From: Siphonodentalium dalli
Taxonomy: Eukaryota; Mollusca; Scaphopoda; Gadilida; Siphonodentaliidae
Reading direction: 5' to 3'
Assembly (NCBI GenBank): GCA_032622095.1
Contig: CP136069.1
Span: forward strand, 32,646,194 to 32,710,193
DNA: 64,000 nt
Positions 46,561 to 57,130 of the stretch are shown here, piece after piece. The notes beneath the pieces are model-generated. The model did not search any database and was not told where the DNA came from. It saw only the letters and a list, made by a program, of their open reading frames with translations. The stretch's first letter is position 1. Each line of letters begins with the position of its first letter. The translations under genes and the position numbers were made by a program.

Positions 46561-47378
46561 ACCAGATAATATTGGGTATGTATATAGCATACCACCTGAA
46601 AATGGCCTGAATATCGCATATCAAAGCTGGGTAGGGGTGTGTATGTGTGACACCCTCCTTGATCATAGTCTGTATTATACAGGGTATGTTAACTGTTTCG
46701 AGTTGGTGCAATTAATGTAATTGTTTAATCTCTACCATCTGAATACTATTTATAGCATATATTGCTATCTGATAAATTGCTACTGATATAAAAAAGGATA
46801 AAGATGGTGTGTCTCGTTCCCAAATGTTCTGTTTACATGCACATTTGGGGGTTTATGAGTGAGATAATAACAGTCAACATGTCCTTCCAACACTAAGAAA
46901 TAATGTGTTCTTATGAACCAGGACAAAGTATGGCTATTTCTGGAGCATTACAGCATACAATGTACTATTACAAATCTATATTTTAAAGCAGTAAGATAAT
47001 GACAGGAAACTTGTCCTTAGACTAAGAAATAATTATTTTTTTGGTATACATACAGTATGTATTTCACATCAGAGCTCATGTGTATACTCACATTAGTTTT
47101 TGTCATTCAAAGGGAGAAACTCATTTAGAAAGATTAAATGAGACAAAACTACCTCACTCTAGATGTAGTTGCAAGGTACATGTATACTTGTAAATGCCAT
47201 TGGAACTAAAATAATGATTTTTGTGTCCACCGGTATGCCATGTACCGGTATACATTGCAACTACATGTACATGTAACTTGCCTAACATACCATATACATG
47301 TATGAAGAGGGAATTTTTAAGTGTTAATCAAAATTTTAACCCAACTCTTGACAGTAAGTTTTAACCCATGCAGTTTAA
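46561..47378. other. Non-coding; nothing recognised
   Basis: AT-rich sequence with scattered TACATGTAC and ACCGGTA words that are common throughout 32-48 kb. No exon is supported. Confidence 0.45.
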
Positions 47379-47805
47379 AGGTACTCAATCCGATCAGATG
47401 GTCCTATATTACTATTTCTTTGGCTTTGGGGGTAAAATAAATAATTGATTCGAGTCGAGGAACCTACCAATCAAAGCTCAGGGTGATCAGATATCGATAT
47501 TTGAAGTTTTGTTAGTTCTATTCTTTCTGTCCCAGAACACGGTCAAAATTGCGTTATTATTACCACTTGATTTTAGAGTTATCCATCCTTGTCTGTTTGA
47601 ATATTGTTTCTGGTGTACACATCTCGAGCAAATTAAGAAGTTAGGGGCAATTATTAGGACTCATCTCGAGAAAATAACAATAAAAAATCAATATATAATA
47701 ACTCTGAGCTTTGTTTTGATGGGTTCCTCGACTCGAATCAAATATCTTTTACCTCCAAAGCCAAAGAAATAGTAATATATGACCCTCTGATCAGATTGAG
47801 TACCT
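47379..47805. mobile_element. 427-bp palindromic TTAA element
   Basis: The ends AGGTACTCAATC and GATTGAGTACCT are flanked by TTAA at 47375-47378 and 47806-47809. The arms fold together (GATTCGAGTCGAGGAAC with GTTCCTCGACTCGAATC, CTTTGGCTTTGG with CCAAAGCCAAAG). It is the same family as the 866-bp element at 37410 and about half its length. Confidence 0.87.
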
Positions 47806-48009
47806 TTAATGAGTTTATATATGTATGTATTACATGTGTTTTCTATACATGTATTTTATCTTTAGTTAGTTTGTTGATCTTGAATAAATTTGTATTGCTC
47901 CACAATCAGTTTCCTTAATGTTTTATTATACTAAAACACTCCACTGATAACAATACCCATGCATCCCATTCAAATCTACTGCATTGCCATCATCATCATT
48001 TCACTATGG

Positions 48010-48900
48010 TATCCCCATCCAGATGTACCTTGGTGTTATTCACCCAGGTGTTCCTTGGTGTTTCCCACCCAGTTGTACCTTGGGGTTTTCCTACCCATGT
48101 GTACCTTTGTGTTTCTTTACCTGGGTGTACCTTGGGGTTTTCTAACCCAGGTGCATCTCAATGTTTCCACCAGGTGTACCTTGGTGTTTTCGACCAAAGT
48201 GTTTCCCCAGGTGTTTCTACCAGGGTATATCCCATGTGTTCTTAAGCAGGCTCAACTCAATGATTTACCCTGCTGTACCCCAGTATTTTTACCCAGGTTT
48301 AACCCAAGTGCAACCACCCTGATAAACCCTGGTGTTCCAACACCAGGATATAACAGAGTGGTATACCTGGGATACATCTGGGTGAAAATGATGGGGTACA
48401 CCAGGGTAAAATATAAGCGAGTGGTACCTGCTTAAAATACCCGAGGTATACCCTGGTAGAAACACCCGGGAAAACACCAAGGTATACCTGGATAGAAACG
48501 CTGGGAAATCCACCTGGGTAAGAAAACACCAAGGTACACCGGGGTAAGAAAACACCAAGGTACACCTGGGTTGGAAACATCAAGATACACCTGGGTAGGG
48601 AACACCTGGGTATGAAACACCTGGATGAATAACACCAATGTACACCTGGGTGGGAAACACCCAGGTAGGAAACACCAGGGTACACCTGGGTGAATAACAC
48701 CAAGGTACACCTGTGTGGGAAACACCCAGGTATGAAACACCAGGGTATACTTGGGTGAATAACACCAAGGTACACCTGGATGGGAAGCACCCAGGTAGGA
48801 AACACCAGGGTACACCTGGGTGTGGTCACCTGGGTAATTACACCCAGGTTTATCCACACCAGGGTTTGTATCCAGTTTCAGCTGGGTTAATCATGGTAAA
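48010..48900. repeat. Minisatellite that switches orientation in the middle
   Basis: Variants of ACCCAGGTGTACCTTGGTGT run on the plus strand to about 48330, then the complement ACACCAAGGTACACCTGGGT runs to about 48900. The array as a whole can fold back. Long frames on both strands (48299-48859, 48432-48857, 47959-48435) are translations of the repeat and are not called as genes. Confidence 0.92.
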
Positions 48901-49019
48901 ACCCAGGTTTCATGGGGTCTTGATGGTTGGTGGATGTCTTGGTAGATAGATTTATATCCGGGTTTTGGCCCAAAAAACCTGGGTGGATTTACCCGGGTAC
49001 ATTTGTATATGGGTGGCCG

Positions 49020-49240
49020 AGACGGCGAGTTAATCTTCACATTTTACGTATTTTAAGTGTCTTACGCTACCATTAGTCATCTTTATATAGTGCGATCTGG
49101 TCTCTGGGTCCGCCTGGGCTCTTCCCGAATCCAAGTTTTTTTTTAGCCAATATCGGAATTTAAAGGATTAATAAAACCGGCGGGGATGACAATGCAAATA
49201 CACGTTCGCAACCTATACTTAGTATGTATAGTGTGGTCGT
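49020..49240. repeat. Left member of a direct-repeat pair (partner 55555-55750)
   Basis: ACGGCGAGTTAATCTTCAC, CATTAGTCATC, GTGCGATCTGGTCTCT and AATATCGGAATTTAAAGG occur here. They recur in the same order and orientation, diverged, at 55557 onward. The pair brackets 6.3 kb containing the ATGGCGGCC-rich repeats. Confidence 0.65.
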
Positions 49241-50100
49241 GGTACGCATAAAAAGGGGTCAACCCAGAAGAAATTGGTATAGAAGCGATCTCGGTGTCAT
49301 TCAACGCGGGAGAATCTCTGCTACAACATATCCAAAATCCGCTAAAATCCGCTTTGGGCAAAATCCAGGATCCAAGATGGCGTTCAACATGGCCGCCTTT
49401 AGTCAAAAGAGATTCTGACTGAGATTAATTCGACATAATGAGAACAAATGTTGCCATATTAATACAAATGTATACATTTTTGCGAAGGTAAAGTGTTATG
49501 CCACATATCTATAGAAAAAATGGAACCCCTCGCCCCAGATGGCTGCCAAAATGGCGGCCTAAACTCGAAATTTTGAAATTTTTGCCTAATATCTTAAAGA
49601 TCAATTCCTGTTGTTTGATAATGGTTCAGACTGGCGACATTGATTAGTCATATTCATGTTAATTCATCATTGGAGCAATGAAAGATACCATAAATGGGGT
49701 CCCAGCCTCATATACACCCTCAAAAATTTGATTTTACAGAACGCGGTATAAAATTCCACAAAAATCGCCATTGGGATTCCAGTCGTATATCAACAAGAAA
49801 TGGACAGAACTGTACAATGTAAGTTGGGCATACCATTATCTATAATTACTCCAATTCAATGAAACCCAAATTGGCGCTTTGTCTTAAAATGGCTGCCAAA
49901 ATGGCGGTCAAAATATGGAAAATGGCAGATATTTAGAATGGTCGTCAGAGGGTTAGACCCAGAAGGAATTGGTAAAGAAACGGTTTTGTTGTCATTCGAC
50001 GCGGGAGAATCTCGTGTATAACATATCCAAAATCCGCTAAAATCCGCTTTGGGGAAAATACAGAATTCAAGATGGCGTCCAACATGGTCGCCAATAATAA
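49241..50100. repeat. Inverted, diverged relative of the 957-bp unit
   Basis: Complementary, item by item, to 52800-53460: for example GCCAAAATGGCGGCCTAAACTCGAA, split here as GGCTGCCAAAATGGCGGCC and TAAACTCGAA, and CTGTACAATGTAAGTTGGGC. A second short module (49945-50095) repeats AACATATCCAAAATCCGCT. The frames 49143-49406 and 49856-50164 are repeat translations. Confidence 0.85.
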
Positions 50101-52684
50101 TGAAAATGGCAAATATGTAGTTATTCACGAAAACCCATTCGACAAAACGCCAATTCGGCACCAATACACATCATTGATTGAAATCAATGTTTTTTTGTGG
50201 GTATGAGTAGCCAATCACGATTCAAAATGCTAAGATGGCTACCAAAATGGCCACCGAAAATTGTCGAAATTTAAGTTCTGCTCAGAGGAAAGCCGAAACA
50301 ACACTTCGGTTGTGAGCTAACGATGACAGACCTATTAAACATGTTGCCAATAATCTACTACCACAATCAGTTCAGCCCGAAATGTTCCAACTAAGCAGTA
50401 TCTACTGCAGGATCCAACACGATGTCCACTTATTACGAGGGACTATCTGGAAATTAATTAAAAAGAAATTAAATTGCTACGAATCTGGATTATTTGAAAA
50501 CACAGTGTCAACATTTCTACTTATAACGACTATTCGGAACATCAAATATATGGGCATCGGTGGTCTAAGTTCGGAAGCATCAGGTTATAATAGGTTTTCC
50601 AGTGCTGGCGAAAGTGAAAAGGACAGGAGGGAAAAGCGAATAATCTGGGGTTTACTTAATTGGTGGGCAAGTTGGTTATCGGAGCTGGGGAGTTTCAAAG
50701 TAAAATTATTTTCTTCAATATCAAGAGGAAAAATGAAAATTCGCACGTACATTGTATACCCTTCAAACTTTATGTGACAATTCCGTGTCATGCGATTGTG
50801 GGTATATACATGTGGATAGAAACATTCTAGTACATATATAGACGCACCTATATCTTCTACACATTTAGTGAATTTCATCAATGATATGTAGACACAATGT
50901 GCGTCACCGCTGGATCTGACCCGTAGGCGTAAAGGTATCAACCATTTAGCTTGATTAACTGGCATTTCACGGTTGTCATTGAATAGAAATGCCACATGAA
51001 CATGGTGATTAACAACATGTTTGTCTAAGAAATGTGAACAATGAACATGTTATTTTCCGGATGTTAGACAATCAAACTGCCACATAAGGCGTTCATCCAT
51101 GCTCATCAGAGCACGAAATATGTGCAAATTAATGACACGAAAACTATTTCATGCGGACGACGTAGTCTAGACCTACATCCAACGTCATTTCCTATTAACT
51201 TTTATTGTTTGTACGGACGGTTTCGAGGTTTGAAAATCCCGCTTGTCCAAGAAAACCTCCATATACTTACGGAGTCGATGTGTAAACAATGTATGGGGAT
51301 AGTTTCTTCATACATACATGTATATGTATTTGGCACACGTATTTTCTAGAACATAAGAGATCACCATTTACCGGAGAGTTGATATCTAGGAAGAGATCAG
51401 AGTAAAACTACTTTTCTTACATGTCGAAATGGGGAATCCATGGGCTACATTTAGTTCCAGCTTGAAACTTGAAAATGATGGCCGAGCCCGAATAGTTCAT
51501 ATTTCGTCGCATCAGTGCTATAATGTAATCCACATTTTCAACTTTCCGAGAAAATGAAGGTTGAAGTTTTTAGACAACATTTCTCCTAATGTTGACAAAG
51601 CATGACGTATTGTTGTATTTATCCCAATGAAAACTGACATTAGCTGTTCATTGAACCACATATTGTTTTCTGTTTATTCCCTCGTTTTCTTTTAAAAAAC
51701 AATAGCTTTTTTGGAGATATGACATTTTGCGTATGCCAGCGACGATTCGTTTCCGTGCTATAATGAAGTTGTGCTAATAAATGCAGATTAAGCTAAATAT
51801 GGTGGCAATCGCATGTGTCTATGAACTAAAAAGTGCCTATTCTACACTATGAAAATTCACCCATGTGCATCATCATACAGAAATGTGTGGAACAATCACA
51901 AAATTTAAATCACCAAATGATCACGTGACTAACATGGAGATACTGCCATATAGCACACATTTTAGAATTCACAAACACAAAACAGAAGTCACGTGGACAA
52001 CCTGAAGCGTCCGATTGGCTGCTGTTGGACATACGACCTCATAGCACGAATAATTGTAAAGATAGCTGGAGATACGACATTTGCTTCACTGGTTTGTGCG
52101 AATATTTGTCATCCAATGCAAGGACAGTTTGGCCCATCGGATTGGATTTTTTCTCACGATTCGAATGGTATCAAATACTCATTTCCCGCCATAATGGATA
52201 TACGACATTATAGCACTGATGAGTCGAGATTTTGTCAACCCGCGGGTAGCCACCAAAAGATTGAAAATAAATAGTGTTGATGTATATGAGCCAACTATCA
52301 ACTGCATCCACCACTCACAACTTCCATTATGTGATAAGCTGGGCAGCGTCTACCATTTTCGTTTTGGAAGCCATATTAGATAAAATTTATTGTTTCTTTT
52401 GGTCTATTTGAGATGGAATGTTCACAAATAAAAGAAACGATCAATTATTTTGTAGACAAGATCTGCTCATCCCTAAATATCAAATGTGACCAGAACCCCA
52501 AAGTCGATTTTGGTTAAATTTCATACCGCATTCGCTATAACTTATTATTGAAGGACCGGAGTAAACTATGATATAATCTATTTGAAATGTCATTGCTGTA
52601 ATGATCATTGAAAGAATATACCCATTGTTTCCTAGTTCAGATAGCAACAAGTGATAAACAGAAGTGATAGAAAATAGTATTTTT
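50101..52684. other. Segment between inverted ATGGCGGCC-rich repeats; no gene called
   Basis: Two antisense open frames overlap here, 50382-50777 (+, 131 codons) and 50585-50995 (-, 136 codons). Neither shows a recognisable domain, signal peptide or splice chain. The frame 51993-52274 (+) has internal repeats of GGATATACGACAT-like words. I report the stretch without a gene. Confidence 0.4.
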
Positions 52685-53394
52685 CACATCGGGTGGCCAT
52701 TTTTGGTACTGATTTTAAAGTTTTTACATAGAGCTAGCATAATGGCATCATAAAGTGGTATACATTCGTATTTATTTAGTCAATTTTATTCATCAACCAC
52801 TACTTATAATGGATTGAATGACACTTTGATCAATATCCGCCATTTTCCATATTTTGACCGCCATTTTGGCAGCCATTTTGAGACAAAGCGCCAATTTGGG
52901 TTTCATTGAATTGGAGTATTTATAGATATTGGTATGCCCAACTTACATTGTACAGTTCTGTCCATTTCTTGTTGATATATGACTGTAATCACAATGGAGA
53001 GTTTTGTGGAATTTTATACCGCGTTCTGTAAAATCGAATTTTTGACGGTGTAGATGAGTCTGGGACCCAATTTATGGTATCTTTCATTGCTCCAATGATG
53101 AATTAACATGAATATGACTAATCAATGTCGCCAGTCTAAACCATTATCAAACAACAGGAATTGATCTTTAAGATATTAGGCAAAAACTTCAAATGTTCGA
53201 GTTTAGGCCGCCATTTTGGCGGCCATCTGGGACGATGGGTTCCATTTTTGCCATAAACAGGTGGCACAACATTTTACCTTTGCAAAAATGTATACATTTG
53301 TATACATATGACAACATTTGTTCTCACTGTTATCGAATTAATCTCAGTCAGAGTATCTTTTGACCAAAGCGGATTTTAGCGGATTTTGGATATG

Positions 53395-53658
53395 TTATAC
53401 ACGAGATTCTCCCGCGTCGAATGACACCAAAACCGCTTCTATACCAATTTCTTCCGGGTCGAACCCTCTGACGACCACACTATATAGACAGCCAGCATGT
53501 ATGTACATGTAAGTCGATGCGACTTCCATCACTGCATGTATCTGCGGATACTGCGAATGTATATGTCCATTGACCATATCAAGCCCTCTAACAAAGTTTA
53601 CGATTGCGTCCACCACTTGTATCGGTTCAGCTGTTTGTTTTTCACATCGGGTGGCCAT
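53395..53658 (-). other. Open frame carried by the 957-bp repeat (copy 1)
   Basis: The frame has 87 codons: MATRCEKQTAEPIQVVDAIV, NFVRGLDMVNGHIHSQYPQ and IHAVMEVAST, then sequence shared with the older repeat. The second copy at 54352-54615 is identical except for one residue (G to A). The unique part (about 53480-53640) is absent from the third copy and from the inverted relative, so it is foreign to the older repeat. Its composition is protein-like. It could be a captured exon or chance; no family is recognised. Confidence 0.25.
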
Positions 53659-54351
53659 TTTTGGTACTGATTTTAAAGTTTTTACATAGAGCTAGCATAA
53701 TGGCATCATAAAGAGGTATACATTCGTATTTATTTAGTCAATTTTATTCATCAACCACTACTTATAATGGATTGAATGACACTGTGATCAATATCCGCCA
53801 TTTTCCATATTTTGACCGCCATTTTGGCAGCCATTTTGAGACAAAGCGCCAATTTGGGTTTCATTGAATTGGAGTATTTATAGATATTGGTATGCCCAAC
53901 TTACATTGTACAGTTCTGTCCATTTCTTGTTGATATATGACTGTAATCACAATGGAGAGTTTTGTGGAATTTTATACCGCGTTCTGTAAAATCGAATTTT
54001 TGACGGTGTAGATGAGTCTGGGACCCCATTTATGGTATCTTTCATTGCTCCAATGATGAATTAACATGAATATGACTAATCAATGTCGCCAGTCTGAACC
54101 ATTATCAACAACAGGAATTGATCTTTAAGATATTAGTCAAAAACTTCAAATGTTCGAGTTTAGGCCGCCATTTTGGCGGCCATCTGGGACGATGGGTTCC
54201 ATTTTTGCCATAAACAGGTGGCACAACATTTTACCTTTGCAAAAATGTATACATTTGTATACATATGACAACATTTGTTCTCACTGTTATCGAATTAATC
54301 TCAGTCAGAGTATCTTTTGACCAAAGCGGATTTTAGCGGATTTTGGATATG

Positions 54352-54615
54352 TTATACACGAGATTCTCCCGCGTCGAATGACACCAAAACCGCTTCTATA
54401 CCAATTTCTTCCGGGTCGAACCCTCTGACGACCACACTATATAGACAGCCAGCATGTATGTACATGTAAGTCGATGCGACTTCCATCACTGCATGTATCT
54501 GCGGATACTGCGAATGTATATGTGCATTGACCATATCAAGCCCTCTAACAAAGTTTACGATTGCGTCCACCACTTGTATCGGTTCAGCTGTTTGTTTTTC
54601 ACATCGGGTGGCCAT
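54352..54615 (-). other. Open frame carried by the 957-bp repeat (copy 2)
   Basis: Second copy of the frame at 53395-53658, with one amino-acid difference (NAHIH for NGHIH). It lies across the junction between repeat units two and three. Confidence 0.25.
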
Positions 54616-55554
54616 TTTTGGTACTGATTTTAAAGTTTTTACATAGAGCTAGCATAATGGCATCATAAAGAGGTATACATTCGTATTTATTTAGTCAATT
54701 TTATTCATCAACCACTACTTATAATGGATTGAATGACACTGTGATCAATATCCGCCATTTTCCATATTTTGACCGCCATTTTGGCAGCCATTTTGAGACA
54801 AAGCGCCAATTTGGGTTTCATTGAATTGGAGTATTTATAGATATTGGTATGCCCAACTTACATTGTACAGTTCTGTCCATTTCTTGTTGATATATGACTG
54901 TAATCACAATGGAGAGTTTTGTGGAATTTTATACCGCGTTCTGTAAAATCGAATTTTTGACGGTGTAGATGAGTCTGGGACCCCATTTATGGTATCTTTC
55001 ATTGCTCCAATGATGAATTAACATGAATATGACTAATCAATGTCGCCAGTCTGAACCATTATCAAACAACAGGAATTGATCTTTAAGATATTAGGCAAAA
55101 ACTTCAAATGTTCGAGTTTAGGCCGCCATTTTGGCGGCCATCTGGGACGATGGGTTCCATTTTTGCCATAAACAGGTGGCACAACATTTTACCTTTGCAA
55201 AAATGTATACATTTGTATACATATGACAACATTTGTTCTCACTGTTATCGAATTAATCTCAGTCAGAGTATCTTTTGACTAACGGCAGCCATGTTGGACG
55301 CCATCTTGGATCCTGAATTTTGCCCAAAGCGGATTTTAGCGGATTTTGGATATGTTATACACGAGATTCTCCCGCGTCGAATGACACCAAAACCGCTTCT
55401 ATACCAATTTCTTCCGGGTCGAACCCTCTGACGACCACACTAGTATCCCACTACCATAAGGCATTATATTATGTTGTCCACGTGCCCATCGCGCTCTCAT
55501 GTGCTCTCCTTGCGCATATGGTCATTAAGGTGTTAATGAAGCCGGCCGTACACG

Positions 55555-55750
55555 AAACGGCGAGTCAATCTTCACAGTATAACTTTAGTAAGTGCCCCGC
55601 TGCTATTAGTCATCAATATATAATGTGATCGGGTCTCTTTTTCTACCCGGGCTCTTGCAGTCAATATCGGCATTTAAAGGGTTATTAAACCCGCCGGTGG
55701 ATGACACATCAAGTCAATTTTCATAACCTATGCTTATTTTGTATCCTACT
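55555..55750. repeat. Right member of a direct-repeat pair (partner 49020-49240)
   Basis: GAAACGGCGAGTCAATCTTC, CTATTAGTCATCA, GTGATCGGGTCTCT, CAATATCGGCATTTAAAGG and TTATTAAACCCGCCGG match the left member in order. Its position just after the third repeat unit suggests that both mark the ends of one large duplicated or transposed block. Confidence 0.6.
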
Positions 55751-56307
55751 AACATATTAAGGCAATATATTTTACTGTCCGCAGGCTCAATGCTCTATAT
55801 TCTATATTCATTACCCATGAGTAGAAGACATACCAATACACGTTTTTCAATGTCTGTCATGAGGAATCCGCGAAACCAATAGAGAGTAGTCAAAAGCTGA
55901 CAAAAATAATCTTGCACATCTTTAACTGACTGGAAGAATCCATTTAGTATAGAAAACTTAATTTAGACGAGCAAGCGAGAAACGAATTGTTCATGTTCTC
56001 GAATTTCCGATAAAACTTTTCTTATCAAAGCTTCTAAATTTACTTGTCGATTTTGTACATCAAAGTAACCAGTTGGTCGTTATTTCGCTAAATTATCATC
56101 CCAGTGTGATTCCAATATCATCGGGCAAGTGTTTTACAAATTGAAAAAAAAAATTGAAAGCTTGAAGTTAAAGAAAACACTGGCAATTAACAATCTTAGC
56201 ATATTCACACAACGTTAAAACGCATAAGAAATACCAAACTCATGGAATGGCACTGTACAAATAGTCATCCCAAAATATCGCCTGTCGTATTTAATTTCAG
56301 AGAATGC
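55751..56307. other. Likely intron or 3' side of the PAN gene; no exon seen
   Basis: If the PAN exon splices at 56355, the next exon should lie here or beyond. No phase-compatible cysteine-rich frame was found down to the repeat at 55750. Confidence 0.4.
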
Positions 56308-56601
56308 CTAATTTTCGAACTCCGCCAACTTGAATTCATGAACTTTAAGCTCACCTTTACTCTCAGAAAACTCGTTGAGTCTGCTGTTTGACAACCAGCA
56401 TGATCCGTTCTTGAAGGAATGCGATTTGCAGCTACAATCCTGAGAGCATGCCATGGCACATTCGATCTTCGATCTCTTCGGCACGGATGATCCACTTGCT
56501 TGAATAGTGTTGGAGTTGCGATAATAGTGACGTTCTAAAATATCGCCGGAAATTTTGGTCGCTATGACGAATAAAAAGATGAGTCCTAACCGGGCAGCCA
56601 T
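56308..56601 (-). CDS. Signal peptide plus PAN/apple-like first exon
   Basis: The minus frame starts at ATG 56599-56601. Residues 1-19 (MAARLGLIFLFVIATKISG) are a clear signal peptide. The following part has KIECAMACSQDCSCKSHSF and NGSCWLSNSRL, the C-x3-C-x3-C-x-C and later Cys spacing of PAN/apple domains, which bind proteins or carbohydrates in secreted proteins. The frame is open to TAG at 56308, but an excellent donor (AAAG followed by GTGAGC at 56354) inside it makes 56355-56601 the likelier coding exon, with a PAN domain finished elsewhere. A TATATATA at 56621-56628 is too close to the ATG for a standard TATA box. Further exons were not located. Confidence 0.6.
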   Translation of the reverse strand: MAARLGLIFLFVIATKISGDILERHYYRNSNTIQASGSSVPKRSKIECAMACSQDCSCKSHSFKNGSCWLSNSRLNEFSESKGELKVHEFKLAEFEN

Positions 56602-57012
56602 CCTAGAAACTTGTACAGTGTATATATAATTTAACAGCTTCGATATGTGAACCGCCCGGATCTGATAGATATGCCTCTCCTTTTAACAAGACAACATATA
56701 TAACGCTCAGACTATTGCAGCTAAAATGGGGACTGATGATACTCGATAGAGTCGATATTAATATAAGGATGTGATGTTGGTATTCCCACAACGGCCTGGA
56801 GGCTTGTTTGTGACTGTTTGCCATGAGCGATGTTCATCGATCGTGGTTATCGTGACAGTCATTGTTCAAGTGATATACACTGACGGTGTGAAGATTTACT
56901 CACTTTAAAGGCCCGCGGCGGTTCGAAGCCTGTAAATTTTGCACGATTTTATTACCTCCCGGTCAGGTTCCGGGGATCGAAATGGGCCGATAATATAGAG
57001 TCGTCGTCCGCG
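56602..57012. other. 5' flank of the PAN-like exon
   Basis: Contains TATATATA (56621-56628). No convincing upstream exon. The minus frame 56603-56824 has no domain. A GC-rich patch begins near 56910. Confidence 0.4.
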
Positions 57013-57130
57013 ATTGAGTGAGACACGGGGATTTGTCGCCCGCTCGAGACCTGGATTGTCACCCTTGGGCCGCTAGGCCCGAGTGTGACATTCCAGGTCG
57101 AGACCGGCGACAAATCCCCGTGTCTCACGA
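57013..57130. repeat. GC-rich hairpin with about 45-bp arms
   Basis: TGAGACACGGGGATTTGTCG (57019) pairs with CGACAAATCCCCGTGTCTCA (ending 57127). CGAGACCTGGA pairs with TCCAGGTCGAG-like sequence, and the loop contains GGGCCGCTAGGCCC. The frame 56952-57194 crosses it and is rejected. Confidence 0.9.

Larger units (their letters stand above)
52685..55441. repeat. Three tandem copies of a 957/958-bp unit
   Basis: CACATCGGGTGGCCATTTTT starts copies at 52685, 53643 and 54600. The copies differ at only a handful of sites. The third copy keeps a 44-bp segment (55280-55323, with GCAGCCATGTTGGACGCCAT) that the first two lack and that the inverted relative at 49.3 kb also has, so copies one and two share a deletion. 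The third copy ends near 55441 before the 160-bp module of the other junctions. The unit is dense in GCCGCCATTTTGGCGGCCAT. Confidence 0.95.

Noticed and set aside
48299-48859. A 186-codon minus frame, the second longest in the window, with a partner on +
   Set aside because: It is a direct translation of the CCAGGTGTACC minisatellite (repeating GVPWCF/PGVSYLG units), open in several frames and both strands.
50382-50995. Overlapping antisense frames of 131 and 136 codons
   Set aside because: Neither resembles a known protein; both may be open by chance in a stretch poor in stops. Kept only as a note in the regional entry.
56621-56628. TATATATA as a TATA box for the PAN-like gene
   Set aside because: It is only about 20 bp before the ATG, so a start site 25-30 bp downstream would fall inside the coding part.
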